Of a stretch of 64,000 nucleotides of DNA, positions 16,712-25,580 are shown in pieces. Origin of the DNA: CBDBUR01 sp965209065 (lineage in GTDB: Bacteria; Pseudomonadota; Alphaproteobacteria; JAPOUT01; G958296285); assembly GCA_965209065.1 (NCBI GenBank), contig OZ242373.1, forward strand, positions 1,612,001 to 1,676,000, in the 5' to 3' direction. Each line of letters starts with the position of its first letter. Position 1 is the stretch's first letter. The notes beneath the pieces were generated by a model that was not told the origin of the DNA, did not search any database, and was given only the letters and a program-made list of their open reading frames with translations. The translations under genes were made by a program, and so were the position numbers.

Positions 16712-18009
16712 TGGGGAAAGCAATGACACCGCCTTGGCACTATCAAAACAACCAGCTTTATGTAGAAAATTGCGCTATCAAAGCGCTCGCCCAAGCTTGC
16801 CCGACGCCTTTTTATGTTTATTCCGCCGCTCAAGTGGAGGAAAATTTTCGGCAATTCCAAAAGCAAGCAGGCACGCGCGCGCATATTTGCTTTGCGGTAA
16901 AGGCAAATAGCAATCAAGCCATTTTGACTTTACTGGCACGATTAGGAGCGGGCGCAGATATTGTCTCTGAGGGCGAGGGTCGGCGCGCGCTTGCCGCAGG
17001 CATCGCACCGCAAAAAATATATTTTTCGGGCGCCGGCAAAACCAACCAAGAACTGCGCTTCGCTTTAGACGAAGGGCTAGGGCAAATTAACGTGGAATCA
17101 GAAGCAGAGCTCACGCGCTTGGCGCACCACGCCCGCACGATGAAAAAAACCGCACCGATTGCCCTGCGCGTTAATCCTGATATTAAAGCGGGCGCGCACG
17201 ATAAAATTTCCACCGGCAAGAAGGGAGATAAATTTGGTATGGCGTTTGATGAAATTTTCACGCTCTATCAAAAAGCAAGCACCCAAGACTGCTTCAAGGT
17301 GAAGGGGCTGGCGATACATATTGGTAGCCAGATAACGCAGCAAAATATTTTCAATGAAGCGTGGCAAAAACTAGGCGCGCTTACAGAGAAATTACGCGCC
17401 CATTCAATGAAGGTTGAAACATTAGATTTAGGCGGCGGGCTTGGCATTAGCGCCGAGCGCTCGCTCGCACACGATATTACCGCTTACACCCAAGCGGCGT
17501 GCGCGCTGGGGCAAAAGTATCAGTGCGAAATTGTTCTCTCGCCCGGGCGCGCGATTGTTGGTATCGCGGGGGCTCTTATCACTTCGGTCATCGAAGAGAA
17601 AAAAGCAGAGGCGACAACCTTCCTTATTTTGGACGCCGCGATGAATGACCTCTTGCGCCCTGCTCTCTATGATGCCCATCACCCGGTTTTGCCTCAAACC
17701 GCCTCTAGAGGTGCGGCCTCTAAAGGTAAAAATATCAGCTATCAGCTGGTCGGTCCGGTGTGCGAATCAGGCGATAGGCTTGGGCGCGATGTGCTTCTAC
17801 CGCAACAAAGCGAGGGAAATCTTCTCGCTATCATCGAGGCAGGCGCTTATGGCGCCGTTTTGTCATCAACCTATAATAGTCGCTTGCTTGTGCCAGAGGT
17901 TATCGTTCACAATGAAACCTTCGCTCTCGTGCGACCGCGCCAGTCCTATGAGACGCTCATCAAACAGGATAAAGTGCCAGAATGGATAAGGGAGAAGGGG
18001 AAAGGATAA
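16708..18009 (+). CDS. lysA: diaminopimelate decarboxylase
   Basis: About 433 residues. A PLP enzyme that decarboxylates meso-diaminopimelate to lysine, finishing the pathway served by dapD and dapE. PFYVYSAAQVEENFRQF leads to the PLP lysine in ICFAVKANSNQAIL; LDLGGGLGIS binds the phosphate, and LVGPVCESGDRLGRDV provides the conserved Cys/Glu/Ser from the partner subunit. Start choice: ATG 16708 overlaps the lptM stop (ATGA); ATG 16723 has a better ribosome site (GGGGA, 5 bases away) and would remove five residues. An upstream extension to 16639 is unlikely. Confidence 0.95.
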   Translation: MMGKAMTPPWHYQNNQLYVENCAIKALAQACPTPFYVYSAAQVEENFRQFQKQAGTRAHICFAVKANSNQAILTLLARLGAGADIVSEGEGRRALAAGIAPQKIYFSGAGKTNQELRFALDEGLGQINVESEAELTRLAHHARTMKKTAPIALRVNPDIKAGAHDKISTGKKGDKFGMAFDEIFTLYQKASTQDCFKVKGLAIHIGSQITQQNIFNEAWQKLGALTEKLRAHSMKVETLDLGGGLGISAERSLAHDITAYTQAACALGQKYQCEIVLSPGRAIVGIAGALITSVIEEKKAEATTFLILDAAMNDLLRPALYDAHHPVLPQTASRGAASKGKNISYQLVGPVCESGDRLGRDVLLPQQSEGNLLAIIEAGAYGAVLSSTYNSRLLVPEVIVHNETFALVRPRQSYETLIKQDKVPEWIREKGKG

Positions 18010-18010
18010 A

Positions 18011-18709
18011 ATGAATATTTTACATTGCGATACAATCGGTATGCGTTATGGCACAGGAGCTGAAATACTTCACGATATTTGCTTTGACCTCGCCAAAGGA
18101 GACTTCTGCTTTCTAACAGGACCTTCGGGTGCCGGCAAAACAACTCTATTAAGTTTGTTTTTTTTAGGACAATATCCCACGCGCGGTATTATTAAAATTT
18201 TCGGTAAAGATGTTTCGGACGAAAAAATAACCTCACGACAAGAGCGTGCGCAATTAAGACGGCGCATCGGAGTCGTCTTCCAAGATTTTCGCCTTATCAG
18301 CCACGCAACCGTTTATGAAAATGTGATGCTGCCCCTGCGCATTAAAGGACAAAAAGAAAAATCATTTCGTAAAGATGTGAAAGACCTGCTCGCTTGGGTT
18401 GGCTTGGGGGATAAGGAAAACGCTTACCCGCCAACGCTTTCGGGAGGAGAGCAGCAAAGAGTTGCTATCGCCCGCGCAGTTGCAGCACAGCCCGAGCTGC
18501 TCATCGCCGATGAACCCACCGGCAATGTCGACCCCGAAATGGCGGAGCGCTTGCTCCACCTCTTGACCGAGCTCAACCAACTCGGCACCGCCGTGCTTGT
18601 CGCAACCCACGATCCGAAACTCGCCGCGCAATATAAAGCGCGTATCGTCCATCTCCAACACGGACACCTCGTCGAGGAAACAGGAACTTACGGAGACACC
18701 AATGCCTAA
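18011..18709 (+). CDS. ftsE: cell division ATP-binding protein FtsE
   Basis: 232 residues, an ABC ATPase that with FtsX relays the division signal to periplasmic peptidoglycan hydrolases. Walker A is TGPSGAGKTTLLSLFF, the Q loop is VVFQDFRLI, the signature LSGGEQQRVAIARAVAAQ and Walker B LLIADEPTGNVDPE. It starts 1 base after the lysA stop region and overlaps ftsX by 8 bases. The C-terminus extends slightly past the H-loop (VATHDPKLA) with HLVEETGTYG. Confidence 0.96.
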   Translation: MNILHCDTIGMRYGTGAEILHDICFDLAKGDFCFLTGPSGAGKTTLLSLFFLGQYPTRGIIKIFGKDVSDEKITSRQERAQLRRRIGVVFQDFRLISHATVYENVMLPLRIKGQKEKSFRKDVKDLLAWVGLGDKENAYPPTLSGGEQQRVAIARAVAAQPELLIADEPTGNVDPEMAERLLHLLTELNQLGTAVLVATHDPKLAAQYKARIVHLQHGHLVEETGTYGDTNA

Positions 18710-19601
18710 CCCCGGATTTAGCCTCGTTCGTATGCGCGCACCGATTATTCGCCCCTTAACCGGCGTGGCGATTATTATGTGCTATCTCGCGGCGGTGGCA
18801 CTCGCGAGCGCCATCGGCGTTGGACGCTGGGCGCAGGCATGGCAAAATCAAGCCACCCTCAAGATGAGCCTCTATGTCCCCCCGATAGAAAATGACGCTG
18901 AAATTAAGTCGCACCATAAAAAAATAGAGCAGGTTTTAACCCTGCTCAACGCCGAAAAAGCCGTCGTCCAAGCGCGCCGCGTGCCCAAAGAAGAAATGTC
19001 CCATCTGCTTGCCCCGTGGATAGGAAAAGAAATAGACCTCACCTATATGCCGGTGATGGACTTAATCGATATCAATCTAAAAGCCGATGTTCCTTTAGAT
19101 GAAGCTGCACTCAATAAAAAAATTCAGGCACTTCTTCCTAGCGCGGAACTGGAAAATCATCAGCAGTGGCATGTTGCGATAGCGCGCTGGGTTTTGCTAG
19201 TTCAAATTTTAGCCGGACTTATTTTGCTCGCGACCCTTGCTTGTATGACTGCGGTGATAAGCCTCGCTGCCCACGCAAGCATAGACGCCAACCGCTCGAT
19301 TGTCGGTATCTTTCACCTGATAGGGGCTGAAGACCGCTTTGTGGTTAATGTGTTTAGAAAATACTTCATTCGGCTAGGCTTGCTCGCCGGTGTGATTGGC
19401 GCGGGGGCTGCCGCCCTTACCTTTTTTTTAGGCAAGCAGTTATGGCAGTTCATACCCGAATCCCTAAACCTATCGGCTATTGGTATTGAACTCCAGCCCA
19501 TCGATTATAGCGCGCTTATGTTTATTCCAATACTCGCTTGTTTGATTGCCATTGCCTCATCTCGAAAACAAACCCTCAACCATTTAAGCAGGCTACCATA
19601 A
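18702..19601 (+). CDS. ftsX: cell division protein FtsX
   Basis: 299 residues with four membrane helices (about 18-40, then three in 165-290) and a periplasmic domain between the first two, the FtsX/MacB layout. The start ATG 18702 has GGAG 6 bases upstream and overlaps ftsE; a frame beginning at 18597 lies inside ftsE and is not credible. The core stretch IDANRSIVGIFHLIGAEDRF is typical of alphaproteobacterial FtsX. Its stop shares one base with plsC (TAATG). It pairs with FtsE in the inner membrane at the division site. Confidence 0.94.
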   Translation: MPNPGFSLVRMRAPIIRPLTGVAIIMCYLAAVALASAIGVGRWAQAWQNQATLKMSLYVPPIENDAEIKSHHKKIEQVLTLLNAEKAVVQARRVPKEEMSHLLAPWIGKEIDLTYMPVMDLIDINLKADVPLDEAALNKKIQALLPSAELENHQQWHVAIARWVLLVQILAGLILLATLACMTAVISLAAHASIDANRSIVGIFHLIGAEDRFVVNVFRKYFIRLGLLAGVIGAGAAALTFFLGKQLWQFIPESLNLSAIGIELQPIDYSALMFIPILACLIAIASSRKQTLNHLSRLP

Positions 19602-20302
19602 TGCGTTTTCTTTACTTATTGCTGTTCCACGCTATTTTTAATTTTACAACGGCTATCGCCGCGATTATTTGTTTCTTCGTGTCTTTTCTGTCAAAAAAGA
19701 TTTTGGTTAAAACGATTCACAAAGGGTGCAATTCTCTCTTGTGGCTATTGAAAGTGATGGTCGGCGTTGATTATGAAATTCAAGGCATTGAAAATATTCC
19801 CCAAGAACCATGCTTGTTTGCTTCTAAACACCAATCAATGTGGGAAACGCTAATGCTCTATCGCTTTTTGCCGAATAGCGTGCCCATTGCTAAAAGAGAA
19901 TTATTCCTCATTCCATTTTTTGGTTGGGCAATGCAAAGGGCGGACCTTATTTTTCTTGACCGCGGCGACAGCACGAAAGCCTTGCGCTCACTTATTAAAA
20001 AAAGCCAAGATCGCATTCAGCGAAAGATTTCCATTATTATTTTTCCCGAAGGCACAAGGCGACCTGTCGGCGCGCCACCTGATTATAAAATTGGCGTGGC
20101 GGCACTTTATAAATATCTTGATGTGCCTTGTGTGCCTATCGCATTGAACTCAGGAAAATTTTTGCCGCGCAGGTCTTTTGAGCGTTATCGCGGCACGATT
20201 CAAGTGCGCATCTTGCCACCCATTCCTGCGGGACTCAAGCGCGAAGAGTTTATGCCAACTCTACAAGAAGCAATAGAAACCGAAATGAAAAAAATTACTT
20301 AA
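19601..20302 (+). CDS. plsC: 1-acyl-sn-glycerol-3-phosphate acyltransferase
   Basis: 233 residues. It acylates lysophosphatidate to phosphatidate at the inner membrane. An N-terminal hydrophobic hairpin (about 1-37) precedes the four acyltransferase motifs: ASKHQSMWETLMLY (the HX4E/D box), ADLIFLDRGDSTKALR, IIIFPEGTRRPVG and VPCVPIALNSG. The ATG shares a base with the ftsX stop. The 3' end overlaps the convergent tyrA by 8 bases. The ftsE-ftsX-plsC order is common in Alphaproteobacteria and couples division with membrane synthesis. Confidence 0.93.
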   Translation: MRFLYLLLFHAIFNFTTAIAAIICFFVSFLSKKILVKTIHKGCNSLLWLLKVMVGVDYEIQGIENIPQEPCLFASKHQSMWETLMLYRFLPNSVPIAKRELFLIPFFGWAMQRADLIFLDRGDSTKALRSLIKKSQDRIQRKISIIIFPEGTRRPVGAPPDYKIGVAALYKYLDVPCVPIALNSGKFLPRRSFERYRGTIQVRILPPIPAGLKREEFMPTLQEAIETEMKKIT

Positions 20303-21200
20303 TTTTTTTCTCCGCCTCAATAATTAAAGCGCGGGTATCGCGTAATTTGCCGAAAAGCTCTTGAATAACATCGCCTTGATGGTTGTCAATCGCATCACGC
20401 AATAAAGTTAGCTCTTTGGTAAATCTATCTATCATCTCTAACACCGCCGCCTGATTGCCAAGCAACACATCGCGCCACATCAGCGGGTCGGACGAAGCAA
20501 GCCGCGTGAAATCCTTAAACCCGCCACCGCTATAATCAATAACTTCTTTGCGGTCAATGTCGGTTAGGTTTTGTGACGTTGCTATCATCGTCCAAGCAAT
20601 AATGTGCGGCAAATGACTCGTCAAAGCCAACACCCTGTCGTGATGAGCCGCCTCCATGCGCACGACACTCGAGCCTAAAGCCTGCCAGAACTGCTCCACT
20701 TTATCCAAAGCCTTGCCGTAAGCCGCCTTATCATTGGCGTCATTTTGTAGCGGCGTTATAATACACCAGCGATTCTCAAAAAGCGTAGCGAACCCCGCGT
20801 CAATGCCCGAATGCTCCGTGCCCGCGATAGGGTGGGCAGGCACAAAAAAAATATTTTTATCCAAATGAGGCTTGATGTCTTCAATCGCCCGCACCTTGAA
20901 CGAACCAACATCGCTGAGAATCGTGTTTTTTTTGAGATGAGGGACTATCTGCTTCGCAAGCGCGCCAAAAGTGCTCGGCGGCGAACATAACACCACGCAG
21001 TCAGCCTCTGCCACAGCTTCGGGCAGGCTGTCGCACATTTTATCCACAAGACCTAGCTCACGCGCGCGCTGCCTCGTTTGCGATGAAGGCGCGTAAGCAA
21101 GCACCCGCGCCGAAGACACCGCCTTTATTTTGCGCGCCAAAGAAGAACCGACCAACCCTAGCCCTATCAAAGCAATAGAAGAAAAAGGCAGGGCGGTCAT
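20295..21200 (-). CDS. prephenate/arogenate dehydrogenase (TyrA family)
   Basis: 301 residues, cytoplasmic. It oxidatively decarboxylates prephenate or arogenate on the way to tyrosine. The NAD(P) site is IALIGLGLVGSSLARKI; SDVGSFKVRAIEDIKPHL and FVPAHPIAGTEHSGIDAGF carry the conserved catalytic His region, and LALTSHLPHIIAWTMI the second His. It is a single-domain enzyme without a mutase or ACT domain, and it is coupled to hisC (4-base overlap) and the chorismate mutase upstream. This trio together with pheA at 28495 gives all terminal steps to Phe and Tyr. Which substrate is preferred cannot be read. Confidence 0.93.
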   Translation of the reverse strand: MTALPFSSIALIGLGLVGSSLARKIKAVSSARVLAYAPSSQTRQRARELGLVDKMCDSLPEAVAEADCVVLCSPPSTFGALAKQIVPHLKKNTILSDVGSFKVRAIEDIKPHLDKNIFFVPAHPIAGTEHSGIDAGFATLFENRWCIITPLQNDANDKAAYGKALDKVEQFWQALGSSVVRMEAAHHDRVLALTSHLPHIIAWTMIATSQNLTDIDRKEVIDYSGGGFKDFTRLASSDPLMWRDVLLGNQAAVLEMIDRFTKELTLLRDAIDNHQGDVIQELFGKLRDTRALIIEAEKKIK

Positions 21201-22288
21201 GGCTGCTTTTCCTCAAGGGCGTGAAAAAGTTTTATCACTTTGCGATTCGTGCGCGCCGTGCCGAGGCTCATTCTTAAATAAGACTCTAAGCCGTATTCTT
21301 CCATTTGCCTTAACACAAAACCATTCTCTCCTAAAAAACGCCACGCCCTAGCCGCTTTGCTTTTGCTGCCAAAATCCAATAGTAAAAAATTAGCTTGCGC
21401 GTCTGTCGCGAGCAAAGGGGCGAGCGCCTGCTTCATCAAGCCAAGCCACTTTTTATTATGCGCTTGCGATTTTTTTATAAAGGCTTCATCTTTAAGCGCG
21501 GCAACCGCCGCTTTTAATGTTGGCGTTGGCACGTTAAAAGGTTGGCGAATGCGGTTGATGGCATCAGCAATGTTAGGCGGCATATAAGCCCAACCCAAGC
21601 GCACACTCGCGAGCCCGTAAATTTTAGAGAAAGTTCTTGTCATCACAACATTATCGCTTTGCTTGACAAGTTTAACGCCTGCATCGTAATCGTGCGCGGT
21701 CATATATTCGGCATAGGCAGAATCGATAACCAGTAAAATATCCGAGCGCAGTTTCGCGCGTAAAGTGTTGAGCTCATCAAAACTTAAATAAGTGCCTGTC
21801 GGGTTATTGGGATTGGCAAGAAGAACAATTTTCGTTTTGGCAGTCACTTTTTTTAGCAAGTCATCACACCTTGCGTGAAAGTTTTTTTCCACCGCGACAA
21901 CCGGCACACCACCATTGGCACGAATGAGTGTCGGGTAAAGCGCGAAACCATATTTGGTATGAATGCCCTCGCCACCTTTATATAGGGCAAGCCGTGTCAA
22001 TAATTGTAAAAGGTCATCGCTACCGCAACCGCAGATAATTTGATTCGCCGAAATTTTATGCTTCACCGCAAGGGCTTCGCGCAATTCTTGCGCCGAGCTT
22101 TCAGGGTAAAGGGAGAGCGCATCGCCTCGCGCCGCTTTTTTGAACGCGCGAACCGCTTTGGGACTCGTGCCTAAAGCCCCCTCGTTGGAAGAAAGTTTAA
22201 TTGCGTGCTTGCGTCCGACAAAAGAACGCGCCCCGCCTTTATAAGGAGTGATTTTCAATAATTCTTTTGGCAATACAAATTTTTTCAT
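21197..22288 (-). CDS. hisC: histidinol-phosphate / aromatic aminotransferase
   Basis: 363 residues, PLP aminotransferase fold I. KLSSNEGALGTSPKAVRAFK, NQIICGCGSDDLLQLLTRLA, LLANPNNPTGTYLSFDEL and the PLP lysine in TRTFSKIYGLASVRLGWAY are present, with FVLRQMEEYGLESYLRMSLG near the end. HisC enzymes placed beside tyrA usually also transaminate phenylpyruvate, hydroxyphenylpyruvate or prephenate, so a dual role in histidine and Phe/Tyr synthesis is likely. It overlaps tyrA by 4 bases and lies 15 bases after the chorismate mutase. Confidence 0.93.
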   Translation of the reverse strand: MKKFVLPKELLKITPYKGGARSFVGRKHAIKLSSNEGALGTSPKAVRAFKKAARGDALSLYPESSAQELREALAVKHKISANQIICGCGSDDLLQLLTRLALYKGGEGIHTKYGFALYPTLIRANGGVPVVAVEKNFHARCDDLLKKVTAKTKIVLLANPNNPTGTYLSFDELNTLRAKLRSDILLVIDSAYAEYMTAHDYDAGVKLVKQSDNVVMTRTFSKIYGLASVRLGWAYMPPNIADAINRIRQPFNVPTPTLKAAVAALKDEAFIKKSQAHNKKWLGLMKQALAPLLATDAQANFLLLDFGSKSKAARAWRFLGENGFVLRQMEEYGLESYLRMSLGTARTNRKVIKLFHALEEKQP

Positions 22289-22303
22289 TTATTTAACTGA
22301 TAT

Positions 22304-23011
22304 TTAATTGACATCTATTGGCGCGGCAAAGCAGCCTAAAAATTTTTCATCTTTTTTAACTTGCTCTTTTGTCATAAAGCCTCTTTTGATAATAAGTTTT
22401 TTATTTTTAAGCACAAGCGCGCGGTCATCTCCTGTTTCCTCAGGGGTAAGGCGCGCGAGAATATAAAGCGGGAAGGCTTTGTCCTTTTTGAGATAACTCC
22501 AGCGCGCGACAACATAAATGCCTTCGGGCATCTTTTGCCATAAAGTCGCAGGGCTATCGCACGGCACAAACCCAATCATCGCGCCTCTCCGCGAATTTAC
22601 CCGCACATCTAACAGCGCAGTAAAAAGCGCTTTAGGCGTAGAGAAAACCTCAATAGAGCTACCTCCGCCCGCCCACGCCGCCGCGCTCGCAAGGGCAGCC
22701 GCCTGATGGCTCTTCGCCCACAAACCAAAGCGATGGGCTTGCTGTAAATTCAGCGATGCCGATATTATCTGCCGCCAAATATAAACAATAAGGCTCGGCG
22801 CCACGCGCCCGCGTTTGAGCAGCTTGCCGATTAAGCTCGCTTCGCGCGCAGGACGAAAGAGATTCTCACGCTGTCGCGTGTCCTCACGCCCCTGCGTGCG
22901 CTTGAGACCCGCTAAAGAGCGAACCAATCCTAGCCGCCGCTCTAAACCTCGATAGAGCTCCCCGTCTATCTTGTCTATTTCAGCCCGAATTTTATCCAAT
23001 TCTTTTGTCAT
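22304..23011 (-). CDS. chorismate mutase with C-terminal extension
   Basis: 235 residues. The first 90 form an AroQ-type helical chorismate mutase (ELDKIRAEIDKIDGELYRGL with the active-site Arg/Lys/Glu pattern, then IVYIWRQIISASLNLQQ), converting chorismate to prephenate. The remaining 140 residues (about 95-235) are an alpha/beta region of unclear fold with AMIGFVPCDSPATLWQKMPE and YVVARWSYLKK; it resembles the extension seen in several alphaproteobacterial mutases and might be a regulatory domain. It heads the mutase-hisC-tyrA operon, divergent from metX across 48 bases. Confidence 0.88.
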   Translation of the reverse strand: MTKELDKIRAEIDKIDGELYRGLERRLGLVRSLAGLKRTQGREDTRQRENLFRPAREASLIGKLLKRGRVAPSLIVYIWRQIISASLNLQQAHRFGLWAKSHQAAALASAAAWAGGGSSIEVFSTPKALFTALLDVRVNSRRGAMIGFVPCDSPATLWQKMPEGIYVVARWSYLKKDKAFPLYILARLTPEETGDDRALVLKNKKLIIKRGFMTKEQVKKDEKFLGCFAAPIDVN

Positions 23012-23059
23012 TACTTGCTATTCTTAATGGGCATTGGTTAAAAAAGAAAGACTATTATA

Positions 23060-24172
23060 ATGACACAACACCAAATAGAACATTTTGACACGCCTTTGGC
23101 GCTCGATAGCGGGAAAAGCTTGCCGTCCTTTGATATTGCCTATCAAACTTACGGGCGTCTCAATGGCGACAAGAGCAATGCGGTTTTGGTCTGCCATGGG
23201 CTGACGCTCGACCAATACGCCGCCCAAGAACACCCCAGCACAGGCAAGCAAGGCTGGTGGGCAGATATGATAGGCGCGGGAAAGGCGCTCGATACCGATA
23301 GGCTTTTTGTTATTTGCTCTAATGTTATTGGCGGCTGTATGGGTTCGTCAGGACCCAATTCTCTTAACCCCCAAGGCGAAATTTATGGCTTGAGCTTCCC
23401 GACCGTCACGATTGCCGATATGGTGCGCGCGCAAGCCGCCTTGGTTGATAGGCTCGGTATAGAACAACTGCTTGCGGTTATCGGCGGCTCTATGGGAGGT
23501 ATGCAGGTGCTGCAGTGGGCAAGCGTCTATCCCGATAGAATTTTTTCGGCGATTCCAATTGCGACATCACCGAGACACTCGGCGCAAAACATCGCTTTTC
23601 ACGAAGTCGGGCGACAAGCGATTATGGCTGATGGCAACTGGGCGGGGGGAAAATATTATGAAGATAATCTCAAGCCGACCAAAGGGCTGTCGGTTGCGCG
23701 TATGGCGGCTCACATTACCTATATGTCGCAAGATGCGCTCGCGCAAAAATTTGGTCGCGACCTACAAGACCGCGATAAAATTACCTACGGCTTCGATGCC
23801 GATTTCCAAATAGAATCTTACTTGCGCCATCAGGGAATGACCTTTGTCGATAGGTTTGATGCCAATAGCTACTTATATATTACGCGCGCGATGGATTATT
23901 TCGACCTCGCGGAGGATTATGGCGGCAATCTTATTAAAGCATTTGAGAAAGTAGATGCTAGGTTTTGTGTTATTTCTTTTACCAGCGATTGGTTGTTTCC
24001 GACAAGTGAAAGTCGTCAAATTGTTCGCGCGCTCAATGGCAATGGCGTGGATGTGAGCTTTGTTGAAATATCAAGCGATAAAGGACACGACGCCTTTTTG
24101 CTAGATGAACCCGAAATGATGTCTGTCTTAAAAGGGTTTATGGATGCCTCCGCTAAAAATAAGGGAATATAA
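23060..24172 (+). CDS. metX: homoserine O-acyltransferase
   Basis: 370 residues, alpha/beta-hydrolase fold. It acylates homoserine at the start of methionine synthesis. The N-terminal LPSFDIAYQTYGRLNGDKSN, the oxyanion loop CHGLTLDQYAAQ, the nucleophile elbow AVIGGSMGGMQVLQWA, the Asp in SFTSDWLFPTSESRQI and the His in SSDKGHDAFLLDEPEM are all present. Acetyl versus succinyl donor depends on a few residues and is not decided here. It is followed one base later by metW, a standard pair in Alphaproteobacteria. No SAM-II riboswitch is recognisable in the 48-base leader. Confidence 0.95.
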   Translation: MTQHQIEHFDTPLALDSGKSLPSFDIAYQTYGRLNGDKSNAVLVCHGLTLDQYAAQEHPSTGKQGWWADMIGAGKALDTDRLFVICSNVIGGCMGSSGPNSLNPQGEIYGLSFPTVTIADMVRAQAALVDRLGIEQLLAVIGGSMGGMQVLQWASVYPDRIFSAIPIATSPRHSAQNIAFHEVGRQAIMADGNWAGGKYYEDNLKPTKGLSVARMAAHITYMSQDALAQKFGRDLQDRDKITYGFDADFQIESYLRHQGMTFVDRFDANSYLYITRAMDYFDLAEDYGGNLIKAFEKVDARFCVISFTSDWLFPTSESRQIVRALNGNGVDVSFVEISSDKGHDAFLLDEPEMMSVLKGFMDASAKNKGI

Positions 24173-24173
24173 A

Positions 24174-24815
24174 ATGACAAGACCTTCACCACCTCTGCCA
24201 AAACGTATAGATTTAGAAATCATCGCCGCTCAAGTGAAACGGGGGAGTCGCGTTTTGGATATAGGTTGCGGCAATGGCGCCCTACTCGCACTGCTAGAAG
24301 AAAAACGTAATGTGCGCGGTTGCGGTATCGAACTTAGCTCCAACGGCGTGAGCGCTTGTGTCGCGCGCGGGCTTAACGTTATTAAGGGCGATGCCGAAAC
24401 CGAACTACAAACCTATCCCGATAAGGCTTTCGATTACGTTATTTTAAGCCATACCATTCAAGCAATGCACCAACCCGCTGCGGTGCTAGAACAGATGTTG
24501 CGTGTCGGGGAAGCGGCTATCATTTCTTTGCCGAATTTTGGCTTCTGGCGCGTGCGCTTTTACCTCTTGTTTTATGGACGTATGCCCCTATCTTCGCTTC
24601 TGCCCTATAGCTGGCACGATAGCCCCAACATTCACCTCTGCACGATAAAAGATTTTATCCTCTTGGTTAAAGAGATGAATCTAAACATTGTCCGTTTTCT
24701 GCCCCTGTCGGAGACGCGCATAAAAAAATGGCTGCGTTTTATATCTCTAGCGAATTGGCTTGCACCCCAAGCAATTTTTGTTCTAGAATCAAAAGAAAGG
24801 AGACCAAATGCTTGA
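24174..24815 (+). CDS. metW: methionine biosynthesis protein MetW
   Basis: 213 residues from the ATG at 24174. A Rossmann methyltransferase-like fold with the SAM-site motif SRVLDIGCGNGALLALLEEK, then FDYVILSHTIQAMHQPAAVL and ISLPNFGFWRVRFYLLFYGR, which identify MetW. MetW partners MetX to give full homoserine acyltransferase activity in several bacteria. The gene overlaps gloB by 8 bases. An in-frame extension to 24144 lies inside metX and is not needed. Confidence 0.94.
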   Translation: MTRPSPPLPKRIDLEIIAAQVKRGSRVLDIGCGNGALLALLEEKRNVRGCGIELSSNGVSACVARGLNVIKGDAETELQTYPDKAFDYVILSHTIQAMHQPAAVLEQMLRVGEAAIISLPNFGFWRVRFYLLFYGRMPLSSLLPYSWHDSPNIHLCTIKDFILLVKEMNLNIVRFLPLSETRIKKWLRFISLANWLAPQAIFVLESKERRPNA

Positions 24816-25572
24816 AGTTTATCAATTCCCATGCTTGATGGATAACTACGGCTATCTTGTTCACGAGCCTAAGGAAAACAAAACCGCCGCGGTCGATACG
24901 CCCGACCCCGACAAAATAATGGAAGCTCTCGAGCATAAGGGCTGGCAGCTGGATTATATTTTTAATACCCACCACCACTTTGACCACACCGGCGGCAACA
25001 CAGAGCTTAAAGAAAAAACTGGCTGCCAGATTATTGGACCCCAAGCTGAAGCCGATAAAATTCCCACTTTGGATAAAGCCATCGGGGAAAAGGACCGCGT
25101 GAAATTTGGCGCACAAGAAGCGCAGATTTTTGAAGTGCCCGGTCATACCTTGGGGCATATCGCTTATTATTTTGCCGAGTCGCAAATTATATTTGTCGGT
25201 GATACGCTTTTTGTTTTGGGCTGCGGACGCCTGTTTGAAGGCACGCCCCTCCAAATGTGGGCGTCTTTACAAAAGCTGATGGCGCTGCCCGATAACACCA
25301 CCATCTATTGCGCGCACGAATATACCCAAGCCAACGCTCAATTTGCTTTGAGCGTTGAACCCAAAAATCAAGCGCTCGTTGAACGCGCCGCCGAAATTGA
25401 CACGCTGCGCGCCGCAGGAAAACCAACCGTGCCAACAACGCTAAAGCAGGAAAAAGAAACCAACCCCTTTTTACGCCCGATGAGTGCCGAAATACAAAAA
25501 GAATTGAACCTCGTTGGCGCGCAAGAGGTTGATGTCTTTGCCGAAACACGTAAGCGCAAAGACAAAGCCTAA
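24808..25572 (+). CDS. gloB: hydroxyacylglutathione hydrolase (glyoxalase II)
   Basis: 254 residues, metallo-beta-lactamase fold. It hydrolyses S-lactoylglutathione in methylglyoxal detoxification. The binuclear metal motif is IFNTHHHFDHTGGN, with further ligands in VPGHTLGHIAYYF, FVGDTLFVLGCGRLFEGT and IYCAHEYTQANAQF. The C-terminal glutathione-binding helices end with TNPFLRPMSAEIQKELN. AAAGGAG precedes the ATG. It overlaps metW, and its end is 8 bases from convergent recR. Confidence 0.95.
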   Translation: MLEVYQFPCLMDNYGYLVHEPKENKTAAVDTPDPDKIMEALEHKGWQLDYIFNTHHHFDHTGGNTELKEKTGCQIIGPQAEADKIPTLDKAIGEKDRVKFGAQEAQIFEVPGHTLGHIAYYFAESQIIFVGDTLFVLGCGRLFEGTPLQMWASLQKLMALPDNTTIYCAHEYTQANAQFALSVEPKNQALVERAAEIDTLRAAGKPTVPTTLKQEKETNPFLRPMSAEIQKELNLVGAQEVDVFAETRKRKDKA

Positions 25573-25580
25573 AGACGAAA

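Noticed and set aside
23012..23059. SAM-II riboswitch ahead of metX, as in many Alphaproteobacteria
   Set aside because: The gap is only 48 bases and shows no SAM-II conserved bases or pseudoknot pairing.
24739..25254. Minus-strand open frame of 171 codons
   Set aside because: Antisense to gloB, which has all metal motifs; no coding signal of its own.
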